Source: Branchiostoma floridae
Lineage: Eukaryota > Chordata > Leptocardii > Amphioxiformes > Branchiostomatidae
Assembly (NCBI RefSeq): GCF_000003815.2
Contig: NC_049994.1
Coordinates: 8,178,390 to 8,242,389, forward strand
DNA length: 64,000 nt
Direction of reading: 5' to 3'
Made by a program: the position numbers and the translations under genes. Under the pieces are notes generated by a model that was not told the origin of the DNA, did no database searches, and saw nothing but the letters and a program-made list of their open reading frames with translations. Below, one piece after another: positions 21,529 through 32,930 of this stretch (position 1 is the first letter of the stretch; the number at the start of each line of letters is the position of its first letter).

Positions 21529-23080
21529 GGAAATGTTTGCCTTTTGGAGCTGAAAATTACAGGTGAGGGTTCTGGCTATTTCATTTTGCCATGTTTTTGG
21601 TTTCCTGGGCAGTATAGAATATGTGTTGTTTCCATTGTTTTTATACTGTACTCAAAGGGTCAAAAGGTCACCATGGTGCGTTTATTTGCTTTGATGACCT
21701 TTGCACCGTACCAAAATGCTTCATTTCGTAGACGGACTGTTTAGAAGCCATACTTTTCTGCCAATATTAGTTTTCCAAGGACTAAACGTCAGGTAGGTGA
21801 CTTTTGACAGCCCTTTTCTTACATATTATGATGTTATCCATGCGTTAGGTGCCTGGCGGCCATTGTACGGGTCTTTGCCCTTACATTTGATATGCCCCAG
21901 CAGGGCAAATTTCGGTATTTCCGGACACACGCAGATGACCTACTTTTAGTCCAGATGATTAGGTACCCTTGGCAAAAGTGCCTATAGAAATGAGCAGAAA
22001 AGCTGACCGTCGTTCTGTCGCCATTTTGAAAATCAAGCGATGTGTATTTTGACTGCAAGTGCCACTTGTGTCACAGGTGCGAAATCTCCATCATGGTAAC
22101 GACGCGATGAAAAGACTATTTGACATTGACACGTTTGCATAGTTCTGAGCCCTTTCGTTATGAACAAAAGGCATATCTATGGTTACCCCTGAAAGTAAAT
22201 TTGTTTTTGTGCAGAGAGTTAACGTTGCGCGACGACTTTCACCCACAGCCCGATACAGGGACCGCGAACATTCCTGCATTTACAGTATATTTGGATTTTG
22301 GAGGTGAATATCACAGGTAGGGTTTTTGACGACGCCAAATATAATTGTTCAAGGCCTATTATACTATCCAAGGACTGGAATATTACGAAGTAGGACAGCC
22401 ATGTGGGTTAGGTGCAAGAAAGTCATTCAAGGGCGGAGTGCTGGAAACAGTTGGTTCTTCCTTATTTTTTATTCTCCACTACACACTGTAGTGCTCAGCT
22501 GTAGGTTTACTAACTGGTTACTGGCAGACCATTGTGCTGTACCAGGGATAGTACATTTCTGCTGGCTGGAGGTTTATGTTACAGGTGGGCTCGTATATTG
22601 CGGCCTGGGATAATGCAACAGGGAAGTTCCAGTCTATTTCTGATTTGAGCTGTATTATTGTTCCCCTCAATCGTCGTCATGGCAATAATATTTTTATTGC
22701 CAGTCTTGTTACCTCTATATTGCGTTGAAAAAAAAACACAGATTTTCTAGTGTTTGCGGTTGCTGTAGATTGCAGAAGTTAGTTGTTTTGAAGTTCTGTA
22801 CGAAAGGGGTCAAAAGGTCACCCCATGTGTTATGTGTTCTGATCCACGGTTTAACCAAGCTCCTTGGTTTAACGTCTTCTGACGTATTTTTTTTTTCGTC
22901 TTCAAATTACTCTTTAGAGACCCCACAACTATGCCAATGTGAGATTTTCATGTTCTAAAACTCAGGTAGGTGGGTTTTGACAGCCTCTTTCTGCCATGAT
23001 TTCCAACGTTAAGTATACGCAAGACCTTGATATAAGCCGCCTGAAATACCGAATTTGCCCAGCAGGACTCCAGTGTGTGT
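21529..23080. repeat. Decayed repeat region with recurring CAGGTRGG-type segments
   Basis: Similar blocks recur: GTCAAAAGGTCACC (21659, 22808), CAGGTAGGTG..TTTTGACAGCC (about 21790, 22965), and a GGAG-t-GAAAATTACAGGTGAGG type (about 21545, 22300, 22570). The segment around CCCAGCAGGGCAAATTTCGG (about 21897) recurs inverted near 23040. No exon can be supported. Confidence 0.5.
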
Positions 23081-24050
23081 ACAATTTGTTGACGCGCGCG
23101 TCCCATTCAAACAACACGCAACTGCTATTGTTATTGCTATGCTTTATTTATTTCACGAGAGTGTGTGTAAATTGGAAAAAGCAAGGAAAAATTGGTGGAG
23201 CAAAAGGGCAATCTAGAAACAATTTGGCCAGGGGAGGATCTAAAAAAATACGCGAACCTGTGAACATGGAAAAAAGTTTTTGACGGATCCGCTTTGTATC
23301 AGCTCTCCGCCCCGATAAATAACATTCAATCGATTGTCCCTAACAGTGGCGTTTCTAACTTTAATATGATCAATGTTGGAATCGACAGATCTTGAATATG
23401 GTTTATGTCTTTTATCTAAATCGTCTATGTATGTCTATGTATGAGCCTTTTAGTCTCTGTGTTTTGTTAGTACTTATCGAGTAATGACCAATCAGTATTC
23501 GTCTACCAAACTGATTTAGGGAGACCATTCGTGGATTAAGCCACAATCACTCCTGATTAGCTGATGAAACATGGCTATGCTCTGAGCTGTATGAGTGCTA
23601 AAACTCGCAGCTTGGGTTTATCAGAAGAATATTCGCGGCTTAAAAGCTGTGTGCTCGGTAAGCTTGAGGAGTCTGTAGCGAGTGCCTGTAGTGAATGTTT
23701 AACGGCTGAGAAGATTCTTGGATCTCAATGTTTTAGCTGGTTGCCCGAAAGTCAGAGTAAGTGGATATTATCGTCCTAAAAGTATACAACGAAATGTCCT
23801 GCATTGCATAGCCATCGCTAGTTACCCGCTCCTGATATTGCAAGAATTTCTTAGTGTGTATTAATCTTGTATTTGTGGCGATAATCTAGTATCCTAAATC
23901 ATCTTACTTTCTAGTAAAGAGATTCAAAACGATTCAAGATGTTGAGCTAAACTCACATCAAGTCAGGGAACCTCAGTGAGTGCACATACCATACCATAAC
24001 ATGATTACCAATAAATACAGTCACTTCGTTCGAGTGTATCTTTTAATAGC
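23081..24050. other. 5' flank of the 5'-nucleotidase gene
   Basis: No recognisable gene. It presumably holds the promoter and 5' UTR of the 5'-nucleotidase gene, but I see no motif that fixes a transcription start. Confidence 0.5.
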
Positions 24051-24116
24051 AGCTTGTCAACGTCAGAAAATACCTTTAGTGATCATTTTCTTTGGTTTAA
24101 TCCCAGGAAATTCAAC

Positions 24117-27100
24117 ATGAAAGTGCATGTTGTAGCTTCGTTGGTGTGCCTGTGGGTGACATCATGCCTGACCTTTGACCTGACTGTCCTCCACACCAAC
24201 GACTGTCACGCTCGTATCCAGCAGGCGGACGGCAATGGCGGGTCGTGCAGTGATAGTGAGGCCGCCGCCGGGAAGTGCTTCGGTGGCGTGGCGAGAAGAC
24301 TCACCAAGGTACCAACCAACTTTTAGTCTGTCTGTGTTTCAGGGTATTTGTAGCTAGCAGGGGTGGGTACCGGTATAAACCCGTTTTTCTCATTGGACCG
24401 GTCCAGAGAAACCGGACCTGAAAAAATCGGTGGCCCGGATGTAAGACTAATTGGAAAATGAACAGATTATATGACCAGGCTTGGTCATGGTCACATTTCT
24501 TCAATGAAATTAAATTAGTTTGCCCCCCCCCCCCCCCCCCACCAAAAGTTACACCAACATGACCTCGCAGAATATATAAAATATGAAATATATTGAATAT
24601 CACATGCAAAAAGTGTTGATGTGTGTTTAAAATTATGAGATGTAATTTCAAGGCAACACATTTTCCACCCAGATCAGGGAGATCCGGAACACGGATGCCA
24701 ACGTGATCCTGCTGGATGGAGGGGACCAGTTCCAGGGCACGCTGTGGTTCCACTTCTACCAGGGCCTGGAGGCCGCGCGATTCATGAACAAGATGGAGTA
24801 TGACGTGATGGTGAGTTTGTGCTGTTTTATTTGTTCCACATACATGTAACTACCAATAAAACTGTTTTGGACCCTCTGTTTCATAGCTTTGCAGAGTGTG
24901 TACAATCAAGCGGCGTAATGCTTTGGTCACATTGAAAAAAGGGGTCATGCTGTGCAGTTCAAGTTTGTTTTGCCCCGTGGGACACCCTGTGGCTACCGGG
25001 ATATTGTTTTGGCCCGACCGTGCCCCGGGTAGATATTAAGTCGGAGTAAAAATTAAACAGGGATCCTGCAACGAACAGATTTGTAAGAACACCGACAGGT
25101 TCCCCTGCAATATCTGGCAGTCCATCGGGACAAATTGTGGGCTTCGAGACCCGCACGGGGCACTGGTGCAAATGTGTAAGATAGGCTTGTAGGATTTCAT
25201 TCAGGCTTGTAAGAACTCAAGTGTAATAAAAAGGAATTTCCTAGTTGAATGACTAGAAAGAAGGCTTTCTGTATTTTTACACATCTGAGGCTTTGCAACT
25301 GAGAGATTATTTCCATTTCTAATAGAAAATACCACCACCAAAGCTAAGTCTAAGTTGTAACTATCAAAACCTGTAATCTTATCATAACGTGTTTTTTCCT
25401 ACTATGCTATAGGCTTTTGGAAATCACGAGTTCGACAACAAAGCAAAAGGGGTTATCCCCTTTCTGAAGAACAGCAACCATACACAGGTGTGTGCAAACA
25501 TCGACGCCTCGAAAGTGCCTGAACTCCAGCGGCTGTTCCAGCCGTCCGTGGTGCTGACGGTGGGAGGGGAGAAGATAGGCGTGATCGGATATCTCACACC
25601 AAACACCACATTTCTATCACAAACTGGCCGTGAGTACCACTTAAATAACACATTTCTGTCACAAACTGGTGGTCTGCATCACTTATGCCACACCAAACGC
25701 CACATTTCTGTCACAAACTGGCCATTGGTACCACTTAGATCACACATTTGTCACAAACTGGCCGTCAGAATCCCGTATATTACACCAACACCACATTTCT
25801 GTCAGAAACAGCTGGCCGTGAGTACCACATAGGTCACACATTTCTGTCACAAACTGGCCGTCAGTAACATGTATGTCGCTTCATGCTTGTCTAATAATGT
25901 CTTAGAGAAATCCTACATCCATCAGTTGGGTTGCTATTATTTTGCTCTGAGACTCTTGCTCCATCATCTCGGTGCCTCCACCTCTTCTCGTGCAGTATCT
26001 AAATTGAAAACATATGTTTGGACCGTTCTTTTTTCATAGACACTCCATCTCAGTGGTATTGTAACCTGATATGCGTTATATCCACGTTATTATCATAGCC
26101 GACCTCGTCTTAAGTGACGAAGTTTCAGCCATAACCGCGGAGGTCAGGAGGCTTCAGGGCGAGGGCGTGAACAAGTTCATAGCACTGGGGCACTCCGGTA
26201 TCAAAGCTGACATCACCATCGCTAAACAGGTCCCCGGGCTGGATCTGGTCGTGGGAGGACACTCCAACACGTTTCTGTACAAGGGTTAGTTATCTCTCTC
26301 TCTCTCTCTCTCTTTATATATACATGTGTGTGTGTGTACATGTATGTGTGTGTGTGTGTGTATCTGTCTGTCAGCACAAAAAGTCAAGAAGGTCTGGATG
26401 GATTGTCTTGATATTTGGTGTTTGGGTAAATCTTGGTAATACCTCAACATAATTAAGCTTTAGGCCTTTAGTGGCTTGCTAATATAGCACTGCAGCGGAA
26501 CAGATACTACGTTTTGATATATTGTGCTTTTAGGCACATGTGGCTTTGATGGCAGATAGCTTTTCATGATAGAAAAAAAAAGGAATAACTGTTGGGTCCC
26601 AAAGAAGCTTGTTCTGGTTTAAACATTTTGTGAGACTTTAAGCTTTTCAGGTTGATGTTGGGGACAGCTAGAGGAATTTCCCCTGTGCCAGTAAATATTG
26701 TGCATTGTGCATAGCGTCTGTCTTCCTTGTCAAAACCAGTGGAAGAAAACTAGCATCAGCGTCGAGGGCACGCGGCGCGTCCGTAACTGTGCGAACTGTC
26801 ACACTTGAACTTTGACAGCTGTTCGAACCTATCTACGAGGATGCTCCAAATAGACTTGATGGAAATGAGTTCCACAAATCTTGTCATACGTTATTCTTTG
26901 TTGTGAATTTCATCCTTTGTTATTTTTTCAGGTACCCCTCCTGAAGATGATCCTAAGTACGGGGAGTACCCACTGACCATCCAGTCCGAGGTAGAGAGCG
27001 GACGGCAGGTTCTCGTGGTGCAGGACTACTTCTTCGGGAAGTACCTGGGTTACCTCAAACTCACGTTCAACCCCGCTGGGGAGGTGACCGAGTTTGCCGG

Positions 27101-30100
27101 CAACCCGATTCTTCTGAATTCATCGATTTCCCAAGGTTAGATTTTTAGTTTTTTTAGTCCAACCAATAAAATTAGATCTGTTTATTTCAGTTCAGCCAGG
27201 TAAAGGTGATCTCATAGCTGTTTTTCAGTCGTAGGGACAGTGGGATGTTATCCACTTTGTCTAGGATATGGTATTGGAAGGCGGAGCCCATTTCATTTCT
27301 GCCTGCCGCCTTTTATTTCTTCAAACCCCGATTCTTTTGAATTCATCAATTTCCCAACGTTATATCTGTTCTGTTTTTAGTCAGTCAATATGTGATGGGG
27401 TCGGCTAGCCGTAGTTTGGAATAAAGGCAGAGCTAGTCCCATAGCCTTTTTTAGTCGTAGGAGCAGTGGGTTACGGCTGTTATCCACTGTATGTGTCTAG
27501 GGTATAGTATTTTTTCATGCTAATCTGATGACGTAGTTGGTCAAAATCCAACATGGCGGGCAAAATCATAAGCGAAAAGTGAAGCCCATTCCTCTCCTTC
27601 CAACGCCTTTTATGCCCCCAACCGAAGTCAGGAACCCATTTTACACCCATGAGAAAGGTAACTAAAAACCGTGACGGACTGATGTCTGGTCCACTAGCTT
27701 AGCCCTTTTGCCATTTCCGCTTCGAAGCTGAATGAAATGAGGGCTAGATAACATGGACAGTAAGCGTCTTGGGTGCAACTTTCATATCTATCATATGTAT
27801 CAGTTCCTATTTTGTTACTTTGTCTATTGTGATCTCTATGCACACACACTGTAAAACATAGTGTTGTACTGGAATTTCGATATGCATTATTTATGGTTTA
27901 GCGTGTGCGATGTAACGTTACATTGACGCATTACAGACAATGAGACACTGGCAGAAGTCGCCTCCATGAAAGGTGTCATCGTGAACCTGACCAGACAGGA
28001 GGTCGGACGGACACACGTGTACCTAGACGGGAGGAGGGTGGCATGCAGACGGGTACGTCTCTCCTTTTTTGCCATTCAATTCAATTCTTTACTAGCATAT
28101 GGACACTGTAGACGTGCACACAGGGAAAAGAATGGCATGTGTTTTTCAAGTTGTGCTTCATGATATTTTTAGTAAAATATTTGAACCTCCAGATGGATTG
28201 AGATGATATTTGATAAGTTGATAGATACCTGTTGGGAAGGCAAAGGTGGTGGTTACTTTTAGGTCACCTGGTGTATGGCATTGGTACTGCAGCAGAACTC
28301 CCGTTTTCTGTATCATTTGTCGTGGACACGCTATGGTCTTGATTCTGCTGTGATGGCGGATTTTGATGCAAGGAAGAACCTTTGTAGCTTAGGAACTCCT
28401 GGCAGCCTGAGTGTACAACCCAACTGTCAAGATGAATAAACAGATGAATAAATAGCTGAAGATAAATAAATAGCTGAATATTATTCTACCTTATATTATT
28501 ATTAGATAAAAAATATTCGCCCTTTTTTCCTTTTAGGGAGAGTGCAACCTGGGAAATGTGATCACGGACGCCATGGTGCGGGGTAACCTGAAGACCCCGG
28601 ATGAAGCGAAGTGGGCTGACGTGTCCATCGCCATCTTTAATAGCGGCAACATCAGAGCACCCATCGCTTTCAGGGCTCCTAATGGTTAGATCGATATCTG
28701 ATATGTATTTCAAATGAAAATGCTTTACCATACTTGTTGTAAAGTATCAAAAGTTTCAAAAGTTTTGAAATCTTGCTTGGAAAATGGCTCTATTTATAGG
28801 CGGAGGAAGGGGGGGGGGGGCTTTCACGTCGTATGGTTGCCGAACGGCGTGACTACCAACCTTGGTGACTGGAAATTTGGCTGGTAGTGATTTTATAATA
28901 GTTAAGTAAGGTTAAAATTTTTCCAAATATGTATGAATTAACATTAATATTTCATGCTAATTTGATGACGTAATTGGTCAAAATTTAACATGGCGGGCAA
29001 AACCATAAGCGAAGGTATTGAATTATTTTCGTTACTACTACATTCGATTCTTTTTACATATGAACGTTTTGAGTCCATTTTATTGTACTGTTGAATGTCC
29101 AAAACAGATCAAGCAATGGTGACGTCCGATCACCTCATATATGATTCTTTAACGTTCATTTTTATGATTGCCATCGAAAACCTGTTTTGTGGTGACCTCA
29201 GTGTTTCGTAGCTTAATCTTTCTATGTTGTTTTTATCGTAACATCACAGGGGTTATTACAGGAGAAGACGTGTTGACAGTTCTCCCTTTCATGAATACAA
29301 TTGACGTCATCGTCTTACTCGGTGAGACGCTGTACGAAGTGTTCGAACATTCGGTGGCGGAGCTGCCTGACACGGAAGCCGGGCAATTCCTCCAGGTCTC
29401 AGGTATGCATTTTCCTCTTTCCTTTAGGTCTAAAAAAGCCAATCTTACGAATAATATCCTCTGCAGACTGCAGAAAAATGAGATTGTACAAAAAGAAAAA
29501 AGATGAGTAAAAAACGACATGCCTGAATGTCTGAAATAGACATAGACAACAAGATTTGAAATGACAAGTGTTAACAATAATTACATTTTCGAGGAAATAT
29601 CAAACAGGTGTTTATGTCTAATTCTTGCTATATTATAGTAAGTTACCATTGTGAACCCCTTTTTCTATGGGTGCTTCCATGACCTTTTCTCCGACGATCT
29701 CACTCTACTTGTCCGTCCATGGGACTCTTTCGACGATAACTTTTGTCCTACTGTTTACAATATTCAAAAGTAGTGTTCACTGCTGTCTGCTAGCATTATC
29801 CACTTTCACAATCCATCAACTTAGCTAATTGCCTAGCATTGGCCGAATTGCCCTTCATTGAACCAACCCTCCTAAAAGAGTTCTTTCCTATTTAAGAAAA
29901 GACATTAAACGTATTTGTCATGTACACCTATGACTCATTCCGTCTTGAAGACTACCCTATCCTCACGTATCTCTTTCAGGACTCCTCCTGAAGTACGACC
30001 TTCGCAAGCCTGTGGGAAAGCGCGTCGTCAGTCTGGAGGCGAAGTGTTCAGACTGTAAAGTGCCGCAGTTCGAGCCAGTCCAGAAACAGAAGCAGTACAA

Positions 30101-30960
30101 GGTCCTGGCAAACAGCTACATCGCCAAGGGAGGGGACGGTTACACGATGATTAAGGAGAAAACGATTAGTATGGATGCCATCGGTAAGATCTCAGTCTCA
30201 TTATGTGCGTTTGCTTTCATTATCATCATAGTTATACCCCAAGCCCCCCCCCCCCCCTCTTCTTACAGTTAAGCACAATGAACAGTGGATCACGGCTTAA
30301 CGTCCCTTCCTAAAGCTAAGGGCACAACCCGCCGTAAGTGCAATTTGTCCGTACGTTTTTTGGGAGGCCACGTCCGCCACGTATTTATCAAAAACGTTCA
30401 GGCTGTACAGGGCAGACGCGTCGCCCGTACTGGCCAATTGCAATCCGCAGCCCGATGGCACACAAAGTTTCGCCTGCGCGTAAAGTTCTACGGCGTGTCT
30501 GCGTGCTCCAAAATTCGTCGGATTCCCTACGAGTTCGTACGGAGTCGGTACTCATCAGTTACGGATCCCAAAAGATTGCCCACGTTTTGGCCATGTAGAC
30601 AGCACGTATTTGCTCGTACGACGGGTTGTGTCCTTAGCTTAAGGCCTGCATCCCTTTACGGTCGCGTGCATGTCTGTAGTGACGCAGGTGGAATCGAAGT
30701 CACGGCTTCTAGTTCCAGAGGCAGGCAGATTACCACTATACTACCTTTAATGACTATCTTCATTTTATCCTACAGGGTATTTGGACACGGACATTATGTT
30801 GGCATACCTGAAGGATGCAAGTCCCATCACAACCGGTCTGGATCGACGCATAACGTTTGTGGATGGAACTGCAGCCGGGTCCAGCTCGTTCGTGTCCGCA
30901 TCATTCTATGTGTTGTTGATGTTTCCATTACTGAATATGTTCACCACTCTCTTTGGGTGA
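24117..30960 (+). CDS. NT5E: GPI-anchored ecto-5'-nucleotidase (CD73 type), complete, ten exons
   Basis: Exons: 24117-24308, 24673-24810, 25413-25629, 26099-26284, 26932-27135, 27937-28052, 28537-28684, 29250-29402, 29980-30183, 30776-30960. All junctions are GT..AG with matching phases, giving 580 residues. The enzyme hydrolyses nucleoside monophosphates such as AMP to nucleosides at the cell surface. A signal peptide covers about residues 1-19. The metallophosphatase domain has LHTNDCHARI, DGGDQFQG, AFGNHEFD, GHSG and GGHSNTFLYKG. The C-terminal substrate domain has RGECNLGN, NSGNIR, LPFMNT and YIAKGGDGY. By alignment to human CD73 the pocket residues Arg354, Asn390, Arg395, Phe417 and Asp506 are kept, and Phe500 is Tyr. 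The last exon ends in a hydrophobic tail after a small-residue stretch (GTAAGSSS), a GPI signal. AATAAA is at 31354-31359. The first in-frame ATG with a signal peptide was chosen as start. Confidence 0.96.
24521..24540. repeat. Poly-C run in intron 1
   Basis: About twenty consecutive C in the first intron of the 5'-nucleotidase gene. Similar C or G runs occur near 28809, 30246 and 43545. Confidence 0.9.
25590..25866 (+). repeat. Minisatellite duplicating the exon 3 / donor junction of NT5E
   Basis: The exon 3 end (ACACCAAACACCACATTTCT then ATCACAAACTGGCC) with its GTGAGTACC donor recurs in the adjacent intron. Imperfect copies of CACATTTCTGTCACAAACTGG occur around 25650, 25700, 25745, 25795 and 25840. 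Units are of two lengths (about 45 and 55 bases) and GTGAGTACCAC is retained at about 25818. Confidence 0.85.
26291..26372. repeat. (TC)n and (TG)n microsatellites in intron 4
   Basis: Adjacent CT and GT dinucleotide runs lie just after the exon 4 donor. Confidence 0.9.
27104..27640 (+). repeat. Duplicated exon 5 / donor junction of NT5E, 224-bp period
   Basis: The exon 5 end CCCGATTCTTCTGAATTCAT at 27104 recurs as CCCGATTCTTTTGAATTCAT at 27328. The following intron start (TTTTAGTC, CATAGCTGTTTTTCAGTCGTAGG-like, TATCCACT..GTCTAGG) is also repeated. A third partial copy ends near 27620 (CGCCTTTTATGC). In the copy the donor is mutated from AAGGTTAG to AACGTTAT. A 63-bp segment at about 27512-27575 interrupts the second copy. 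Confidence 0.8.
27512..27575. repeat. Dispersed 63-bp repeat, first copy
   Basis: TTCATGCTAATCTGATGACG through AACATGGCGGGCAAAATCAT matches 28953-29015 in intron 7 with few differences. It is probably a fragment of a transposon family. Confidence 0.7.
30314..30639. mobile_element. MITE with TAA duplication (PIF/Harbinger-like) in the last NT5E intron
   Basis: The left end AGCTAAGGGCACAACCCGCC and the reverse-complemented right end AGCTAAGGACACAACCCGTC pair. TAA flanks both ends (30311-30313, 30640-30642). The open frames inside (about 30285-31094) are artefacts of this element and the last exon. Confidence 0.85.
30690..30757 (-). other. tRNA-like SINE head, degraded
   Basis: The minus strand reads GGTAGTATAGTGGTAATC (A-box-like) followed about 35 bases later by GACTTCGATTCCACC (B-box-like). 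The acceptor stem does not pair, so this looks like a tRNA-derived SINE head or tRNA pseudogene, not a functional tRNA. Confidence 0.45.
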
Positions 30961-31353
30961 GCATGGTTTCTTGGACCAAAGTCCTGGTTATAAAGTTGAT
31001 GATCCTAAATACTGCGAGTACATTATTAAAGGGTGTGGGTTTAAGGCTAAGCTGTATTTTTTGGCAACCTTCGCTTAACCTTGAAATCGTATAGATTTTG
31101 TATAGATATTGGCAGTTTTTCTGGAGATTGATTTATGAAGTCAGGGTCTAATTGATATAAAATAGGATGTTATTCTATACCGACATCGCCTATTGCATTG
31201 TAGATTAGCGGCACTTTGTTTCCATTTCAAGTTCAATTTCTTTGATAACGTTATATAAATATTAGTATAAAAACGGAGATTTGTACGCGGTTCTAATCAG
31301 TGTTTATGGCCTTAGAATTTGGTTTTTACTTCAGAAAAACGATATACAGGGGA

Positions 31354-31359
31354 AATAAA
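31354..31359 (+). other. Polyadenylation signal of the 5'-nucleotidase gene
   Basis: AATAAA lies about 395 bases after the TGA at 30960. No other candidate lies closer in good context. Confidence 0.6.
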
Positions 31360-31799
31360 GATAAGTGGTGGAAAAGAATGTGCATCGTTTATTACTTGTA
31401 AACGTTAACTATAGCATACATAAGGTACGAATAATGCGTTCTGTACGAACATCATAAACAAGTATCAACAATCGTCAAATTGTAGACTTTCAGGTTGTCC
31501 AAGATCACTGTCTTTTCAAAACTAGCTTGCTGGAAAGTCGACTTATCACACAGATTGGAACATTTATTTGACGAATAATTTTGGAGTTGATAAATAACTG
31601 CATTGAGTAGGAGAGCTGATTTACATGTAACATATCTAGTCGAAAAAAAAAAACATGTCAATTTAGGAAACTTAACTTTTGTAGCTTTTCCGGACATTTG
31701 TTTGTTCGTGTTCTCTCGTACTTTGACCAAAGAATTTTTTTGTGTCAAGCTTTTTATTCAGGTGGGCTTTTTCCCCATATGTTTGTAATGTAGGACCTA

Positions 31800-32561
31800 T
31801 CAGCTATCCTGGACCCACTCGTCACACATGTAGGGTTTCTTATCGGCATGTTTTGCAGTAATGTGCCGTTCTAAAGTACCTTTATCTGCAGTAGAATAGT
31901 TGCAAAAGTCACAGGCGTGAGGTTTTTCACCTGTATGTTTTCTCATGTGACGGAGTAAGTTGGTCTTTGTAATCGTTCTGTATCCGCACTCCCGACATAT
32001 GTATGGTTTCTCACCGGTGTGCCTCTTTAGGTGGTTGTCCAAAGCTGATTGCTGTCTGGCAGAATAGTCACACTGATGACACTTGTAGGGTTTTTCTCCT
32101 GTATGAGTTCTCATATGATTGGATAAGTGGGAATGGTAATCTGTCCTGTATCCACATTCCCCACACATGTAAGGTTTGTCACCAGTGCGTTTTGTTACCG
32201 AGTGATTGTTCAAATGGCTGTTTTGAGCTGCAGAATAGTCATTCTGATCAAATCCGTCAAACAATTCATCTGTATCGGTTCTCGTATGTAGGGATAAGTT
32301 ACATTTTCTAGGCGTTCTGGACCCACACACTTCACACATGTATGGTTTCTCACCACTAGCGTCTTTAACCACATGCCTTCCCATATCGCCTTCGCTTTCT
32401 TGTACCTGTGAGGTCGATATGTTGTCAGGTTGGGGAAAGTTGACATAACACTTTACCGGCTGCAGGTCCATGTCTGTTGTCTGGGTCTTCCGAATGTCAG
32501 TCTCCTTCCCAAGATGTTCGTTGTAGTCACTCTCCTTCCCAAGACGTTCAGGACTGTCCAT
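31800..32561 (-). CDS. C2H2 zinc-finger protein, gene A, main exon
   Basis: The 253 codons from ATG 32561 encode a nuclear DNA-binding type protein. The acidic N-terminal part contains NFPQPDNISTSQVQES, the same linker text as in gene C. Four intact fingers (CX2CX12HX3-4H with TGEKP linkers) span about residues 132-243. Before them are two degenerate fingers: one ends HTRTD, lacking its last His, and the next has lost both Cys (FDQNDYSAAQNSHLNNH). The last finger is cut after YMCDEW by a 2-base deletion. The exon extends 5' to an acceptor at 32602-32603 and is read without the MEEF/MAKF N-terminus of genes B and C, so either a coding exon is missed or the protein is shorter. A homologous non-coding first exon lies upstream at about 32776-32930. 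Confidence 0.85.
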   Translation of the reverse strand: MDSPERLGKESDYNEHLGKETDIRKTQTTDMDLQPVKCYVNFPQPDNISTSQVQESEGDMGRHVVKDASGEKPYMCEVCGSRTPRKCNLSLHTRTDTDELFDGFDQNDYSAAQNSHLNNHSVTKRTGDKPYMCGECGYRTDYHSHLSNHMRTHTGEKPYKCHQCDYSARQQSALDNHLKRHTGEKPYICRECGYRTITKTNLLRHMRKHTGEKPHACDFCNYSTADKGTLERHITAKHADKKPYMCDEWVQDS

Positions 32562-32775
32562 CTCCTTCCCAGGATACCCGGCGCACCGTTCTCCACCGAA
32601 ACTGCGGGAGTGGGATATTTGTATGAATAGTGAAAAAAAAAATACTTATGCTATCTGACAAATTGTAGCACCATTATAATAACCTGCCGACTTGCAAGGC
32701 AACAACTGCCCCTCCGCTTAAAAATACAAATGGTAAACACAACCAGGCAGGATTAACGACAATCACAGGTCTTAC

Positions 32776-32930
32776 CTGAATGTCTGTGATGGTTAAAGGT
32801 CCTCACGGTTTCTGGAATTACGAAAAATTGCGTTTGGATGAGTGAGCAACAAAGACGCGACGCAAAACAAAATGGCGGACTCCGGCTCATAGACGGGACA
32901 AAGGTGAGAGGTCACAAACCTGATACCAAG
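32776..32930 (-). promoter_or_regulatory. Promoter and non-coding first exon of zinc-finger gene A
   Basis: On the minus strand, GGTATCAGGTTTGTGACC (ending near 32930), CTCACCTTTG, CCGCCATTTTG (32869-32879) and a donor CAG/GTAAGACC at 32775 match the same blocks in the same order before genes B and C. AAAATGGCGG is a good YY1-type site. The exon is inferred from the shared donor. Confidence 0.65.

Noticed and set aside
30285-31094. 269-codon plus-strand frame
   Set aside because: It runs through a MITE, a tRNA-like SINE piece and the last NT5E exon in a different frame from the exon; splice signals explain the region better.
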